From Xenorhabdus hominickii (GTDB lineage Bacteria; Pseudomonadota; Gammaproteobacteria; Enterobacterales; Enterobacteriaceae), in the NCBI RefSeq assembly GCF_002632725.1, contig NZ_NJAI01000001.1, positions 827,878 to 863,650 of the forward strand: a DNA stretch of 35,773 nucleotides. The letters are read 5' to 3'. The notes under the pieces are model-generated. The model did not search any database. It was not told where the DNA came from and worked only from the letters and a program-made list of their open reading frames with translations. Both the position numbers and the translations under genes were made by a program. This document shows positions 32,253-35,773 of the stretch, piece after piece (the first letter of the stretch is position 1; each line of letters opens with the position of its first letter).

Positions 32253-33254
32253 GTGGCTACCATGAAGGACGTTGCCCGTCTGGCGGGCGTATCAACATCG
32301 ACAGTTTCCCATGTTATTAACGATAATCGTTATGTTAGCGAGAATGTGAAAAAGAAAGTTAATGCGGCTATTGAGGAATTGAACTACGCCCCTTCCGCAT
32401 TGGCGAGGAGCTTGAAAATCAAGCAAACCAAAACCATCGGTATGTTGGTGACGACCAGTGATAACTCGTTTTATTTTGAGGTTGTCAGAGGTGTTGAACG
32501 GAATTGCTATGAAAGAGGGTATAGCTTAATCCTGTGCAATACTGAAGGGGATTCTAAGAGGATGCTCCGCAGTATAGAAACGTTGCTGCAAAAACGTGTA
32601 GATGGATTATTGATTATGTGTTCTGAGCATCAATTAATATCCAAGGAGTTTCTGCTTCGGTATCCATTTGTGCCGATGGTAACAATGGATTGGTCTCCTT
32701 TTGATGTCTCCAGTGACGTTATTAAAGATAACTCGTTACTCGGGGGAGAGTTGGCGACAAACTATCTGATTAATCGCGGTCTTCGCAAAATAGCCTGTAT
32801 CGCTGGTCCACAAGATAAAACCCCTGCTCGCCAGCGTTTAGCTGGATATCGTAAAGCAATGAGAGATGCCGGGCTTGAGATCCTTAATGGTTATGAAATC
32901 TACGGTGATTTTGAATTTGCTGGTGGATTATCATCAATGCAGCGATTGCTCCAATTATCAGAGCCACCGGAAGCGGTTTTTGCGGGAAATGATGCTATGG
33001 CAATTGGGGCTTATCAGGCTTTGTATCAGGCAGGGCTTTCTGTACCGCATGATGTCTCCATCATCGGATATGACGATATTGCAATAGCCCCCTATCTGAC
33101 TCCACCTTTGACAACGATCCATCAACCAAAAGATGAATTGGGGAAGTTGGCGATTGATACCTTACTCTATCGAATAGACAATCCAGAAAGTGAACCCAAG
33201 CAATTAGTTCTGACACCAGAACTGATAGAACGGAGTTCTGTCGTCAGCCGTTAA
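32253..33254 (+). CDS. rbsR: LacI-family repressor of the ribose operon
   Basis: RbsR binds the palindrome at 27399-27418 and is released by ribose; in E. coli it also controls purine genes. The N-terminal helix-turn-helix is [20 protein letters not shown] (from residue 4), followed by the hinge around [12 protein letters not shown] ribose-binding type periplasmic domain follows ([14 protein letters not shown]-like [22 protein letters not shown]). The start is a GTG with AGGA upstream, matching the E. coli MATMKDV opening. It has 333 residues against 330 in E. coli. Confidence 0.97.
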   Translation: MATMKDVARLAGVSTSTVSHVINDNRYVSENVKKKVNAAIEELNYAPSALARSLKIKQTKTIGMLVTTSDNSFYFEVVRGVERNCYERGYSLILCNTEGDSKRMLRSIETLLQKRVDGLLIMCSEHQLISKEFLLRYPFVPMVTMDWSPFDVSSDVIKDNSLLGGELATNYLINRGLRKIACIAGPQDKTPARQRLAGYRKAMRDAGLEILNGYEIYGDFEFAGGLSSMQRLLQLSEPPEAVFAGNDAMAIGAYQALYQAGLSVPHDVSIIGYDDIAIAPYLTPPLTTIHQPKDELGKLAIDTLLYRIDNPESEPKQLVLTPELIERSSVVSR

Positions 33255-33259
33255 GGTTT

Positions 33260-34642
33260 TCATTTCTTAATTAAATTATTGCCATCTTTTTTATTCAGTA
33301 ACAGAAAGACCGTAGAAGAAATCAAAGTAATGGCTCCTATTGTAATCAAGGTATAGTGGAAATGGCTTATGGTTGAACCTGAACCCATTGACTCATAAAA
33401 CCGAAGGATTGCGGCACTGACGGTAACGCCGAAACTGATGGATAACTGTTGGGCCACCGCTAGCAGACTATTACCTGCACTTGCATTACTGTCACTCAGA
33501 TCGCCAAGAGTAATCGTATTCATTGCTGTGAACTGCGTAGACATTGCCATGCCCAGTATAAATAGAGGGATGATCAAGAGTGTGACAGGCGTTTCCTGTG
33601 TCTGTAAAGAAAACTGTGAAATCATCACGCCGATGATGACTGTAACCCAAATAAGCGTATTTCGATATCCAAATCTAACCAATAGCCTGGTGACAAAAGA
33701 CTTGGCGAAAATTGAACCTATTGCGTTAGGTGCCATCATTATCCCTGCAATAACAGCAGAGTATCCAAACCCCAACTGCAGCATTAACGGAATAATAAAT
33801 GAGAGCGAACCAGTGCTTAAGCGAGTAGCAATATTACTGGCTATCCCAATCGAGAATGTATGGATCTGAAATAACTTGAGGTCGATGAGAGGACTCGGGT
33901 GTTTCTTCGCGTGGAAAATATACCCTAACAGCATCAAGATACCGCTAGCCAACAACACCATGGGAATATAGCCGGAGAGTAATTTGTCACCAAACAAATC
34001 AAAGCTGACTGAAATCATCACCAATCCCACACTAAACAGCACGAACCCCAGAAAATCAAAGGGGCATTTCGGCATAGTAAAGTTGGGCATATCTTTTCTG
34101 GCATAAATGATACCCAATAAACCTATGGGGATATTAATGATAAAGATCCAGTGCCATGTCGCATAGGTCACTAACAACCCGCCAAACATAGGGCCTAAAA
34201 TTGGACCCAGTAACCCCGGCATAGTGACAAAATTCAAAATGGGTAGCAGCTCACTACGTGGATATGCTCGCAGTAATGCCAGACGAGCAACTGGCATCAT
34301 CATTGCCCCACCTATTCCTTGGATCACTCGGGACATCACTAAAAAAGAGAGATTGTGTGACAGAGCACAAGCGAGTGAGCCTAAAGAAAAGAGGGAAACG
34401 GCATAAATGAATATTCGCCGAGTGCCAAATCTATCTGCTAACCAACCACTGACAGGAATTAGCATTGCCACAGTTAAAGTATAACTGACAATAGCAGGTT
34501 GCATTGCCAATGGAGAATGATTAAGGCTTTTAGCAATTGCCGGTAGTGCGGTATTGAGAATTGTGGCATCTAAGGACTGCATGAAAAAAGCTATAGCCGC
34601 AATCCAAGGCAATCCCGACATATTGCGTGCGGATTTTACCAT
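33260..34642 (-). CDS. hsrA: MFS transporter of the DHA2 drug:proton antiporter type
   Basis: HsrA (YieO) is a predicted 14-transmembrane efflux pump with unknown physiological substrate. The sequence has the DHA motifs: [13 protein letters not shown] at the first helix, [15 protein letters not shown] as motif A, and [16 protein letters not shown] with [13 protein letters not shown] as motif C. The tail DGNNLIKK is conserved with E. coli. I prefer the ATG at 34642 ([14 protein letters not shown]), which has GGGAT six bases upstream; a longer frame starts at 34654. It converges with rbsR with only 5 bp between stops, and no terminator is visible there. Confidence 0.95.
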   Translation of the reverse strand: MVKSARNMSGLPWIAAIAFFMQSLDATILNTALPAIAKSLNHSPLAMQPAIVSYTLTVAMLIPVSGWLADRFGTRRIFIYAVSLFSLGSLACALSHNLSFLVMSRVIQGIGGAMMMPVARLALLRAYPRSELLPILNFVTMPGLLGPILGPMFGGLLVTYATWHWIFIINIPIGLLGIIYARKDMPNFTMPKCPFDFLGFVLFSVGLVMISVSFDLFGDKLLSGYIPMVLLASGILMLLGYIFHAKKHPSPLIDLKLFQIHTFSIGIASNIATRLSTGSLSFIIPLMLQLGFGYSAVIAGIMMAPNAIGSIFAKSFVTRLLVRFGYRNTLIWVTVIIGVMISQFSLQTQETPVTLLIIPLFILGMAMSTQFTAMNTITLGDLSDSNASAGNSLLAVAQQLSISFGVTVSAAILRFYESMGSGSTISHFHYTLITIGAITLISSTVFLLLNKKDGNNLIKK

Positions 34643-34714
34643 TAGATATCCCATTTATTTGTTATTGACTGAAATACTGATTATTGGTTACTTCATAACA
34701 GTTTAATACATAAA

Positions 34715-35403
34715 CTATTCGTTGGGTGTTAATAACCTTTGGCATCCCTCCAACGCTTGTTGACTATTGCCATTGATAATTGCATTAACAATGGCTTTAT
34801 GGGCCTTTAAGCGGAAAGCTTTGGCTGCAATAATCTCTTCAAAATAGTGTTGGTATATAGGATGGAACAAATTCATAAAAGAACCAAGAAATGGATTACC
34901 GCAAGATTGATAGATGGTGTAATGCAGCAGTTGGTCAGCTTCTATCCATTTTTCACGGTTAAACTGTTTAGCCAATAAGCACATATCCTTTATTAAGGAA
35001 GACAAGATGTGTTTTGGGCCTGAGATGCACTGATGGTGGCATGGAAACAAGCTTGTGGTTCAATAATCAATCGTAATTTCTGGAAATGAGCAATAACCTC
35101 AATGAAGTTATTAGTGGCTAGCCACCAACTTAACAAATCTTTATTCAGAAAGTTCCAGTGGGTGACAGGCGTGATTTGGGTACTTAATCTGGAGAAAGAT
35201 AACAACATCTTTTTAGCAATTAAGATCTTTATTGCTTCTCGCACCGCAGTTCGGCTGACATCAAAGAGTTTGGTCAACTTCAACTCACCAGGCAAAATAC
35301 TTCCGGCGGCATACTTACCTGAAAGAATTCTTTGGCCAAGCTGTTCAGACAAAAGATAAGACAGATTCTTTTTTTCCACGTTTTTCTGTTCTTTTAACTG
35401 CAT
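34715..35403 (-). pseudogene. yieP: FadR/GntR-family regulator YieP, frameshifted
   Basis: Two overlapping frames together cover the whole of E. coli YieP. The first, from 35403 (a GTG at 35412 is an alternative), has the winged helix-turn-helix (about residues 10-70, including LPGELKLTKLF and SRTAVREAIK) and the start of the FCD effector domain. The second, ending at 34715, supplies the rest (REKWIEADQLLHYTIYQ, NPFLGSFMNLFHPIYQHYF). The alignment breaks at the T run 35012-35015 (A run on the coding strand); one added base there restores a continuous frame. The former PRIGTRV segment is also altered to SFSRLSTQ. Either a recently inactivated gene or a sequencing error in a short homopolymer. 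Confidence 0.85.
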
Positions 35404-35532
35404 GGATGCCACACCTCTCCGCCTAGTTAATTTGTCATCCTACTGCATTAATTTAATAATTGCTGTCTATAACGCCAGTTTTAGAACAAAAAAAGAGCTT
35501 ATCTGCTTGTTTTGTTGAAAAAAACCACGATC

Positions 35533-35592
35533 AGAAAAGAATTTTAAAAAAACTATTGCCAGGCGCCGAAAACTCCCTATAATGCGCCACCA
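35533..35592 (+). promoter_or_regulatory. rRNA operon promoter P1 with UP element
   Basis: The P1 core is TTGCCA (35556-35561) and TATAAT (35578-35583) with a 16-bp spacer. The discriminator GCGCCACCACTGA matches E. coli rrn P1 almost exactly. The A/T-rich stretch at 35533-35553 fits an UP element. The 16-bp spacer and GC-rich discriminator are the features that make these promoters sensitive to ppGpp and initiating nucleotide. Transcription begins near 35592. Confidence 0.93.
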
Positions 35593-35773
35593 CTGACCGA
35601 CGCCGAGCTGAGACACGCCGCAGACGCCAGTCGGAGACCGGCGAAAAATAAACGCTTGACTCCGGAGGCAAACAGCGTAAGATACGCAGCCTCGCAACAC
35701 GGAGAACCTCTCCGGTTGCCCCGCTCTTTAACAATTTAATCAGACAATCTGTGTGGGCACTCGCAAGACCCTA
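35592..35773 (+). ncRNA. rRNA operon leader with boxB- and boxA-type antitermination sites (partial)
   Basis: The transcript leader extends to the window end and carries a perfect hairpin CGGAGA-ACC-TCTCCG (35700-35714) in the boxB position. GCTCTTTAACA (35723-35733) is the boxA that binds NusB-NusE, followed by the usual AATTTAATCAGACAATCTGTGTGGGCACTC spacer, which in other enterics pairs around 16S processing. The 16S gene itself should start beyond 35773, so no rRNA gene is annotated. Confidence 0.9.
35656..35683 (+). promoter_or_regulatory. rRNA operon promoter P2
   Basis: TTGACT (35656-35661) and TAAGAT (35678-35683) with a 16-bp spacer lie about 95 bp after the P1 start region, close to the P1-P2 spacing of E. 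coli. The -10 is weaker than in P1. Confidence 0.65.

Noticed and set aside
35467..35734. Minus-strand frames of 77 and 67 residues at the right edge
   Set aside because: They run antisense through rRNA promoters P1 and P2 and the leader hairpins.

Overview
The window is a moderately AT-rich stretch of enterobacterial chromosome centred on the replication origin. Gene content and order match the Escherichia coli oriC neighbourhood closely: glmS-glmU, atpCDGAHFEBI, rsmG, mnmG, oriC, mioC, asnC, asnA, viaA, ravA, rbsDACBKR, hsrA, yieP, then the promoter of an rRNA operon. Protein lengths are nearly identical to the E. coli ones. The base composition and codon use look more AT-rich than E. coli, which suggests a member of the Morganellaceae such as Photorhabdus or Xenorhabdus. 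That is an inference; the sequence alone does not fix the genus.

Positions 1-7900 are accessory DNA. The window opens inside the 3' end of an IS1-family transposase gene. A small membrane protein, an uncharacterised ORF that looks shortened at its C-terminus, a DEDDh 3'-5' exonuclease and a relic resembling the tail of a type I specificity subunit follow. Then comes an apparently intact type III restriction-modification pair (res and mod, on the minus strand). All of this lies immediately downstream of glmS, the classical Tn7-type insertion hot spot, where E. coli instead carries pst genes.

Positions 7900-18550 hold glmS-glmU (UDP-GlcNAc supply) and the complete nine-gene F1Fo ATP synthase operon, all on the minus strand. 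The operon has a TTGACA-N17-TTTTAT promoter upstream of atpI and a strong hairpin terminator after atpC. A gene-free AT-rich stretch (about 18500-19075) contains a CRP-like palindrome and a 15-bp perfect inverted repeat downstream of rsmG.

Positions 19076-24125 are the origin region: rsmG and mnmG leave oriC leftward. oriC itself spans about 21705-21948, with three AT-rich 13-mers, DnaA boxes equivalent to R1, R2, R3 and R4, and eleven GATC sites. mioC and asnC read towards oriC, and a consensus DnaA box lies in the mioC promoter region. asnA is divergent from asnC.

Positions 24178-35773 hold viaA-ravA (minus), a full ribose uptake and catabolism operon with a recognisable CRP site, promoter and RbsR operator, and the efflux-type transporter hsrA. 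yieP is broken by a one-base frameshift. The window ends in a complete rRNA-operon control region (UP element, P1, P2, boxB, boxA), just before 16S rRNA should begin. kup, which sits between ravA and rbsD in E. coli, is absent.

I did not find a clearly new biological system. The most distinctive material is the glmS-linked defence island and a few unexplained structured non-coding elements.
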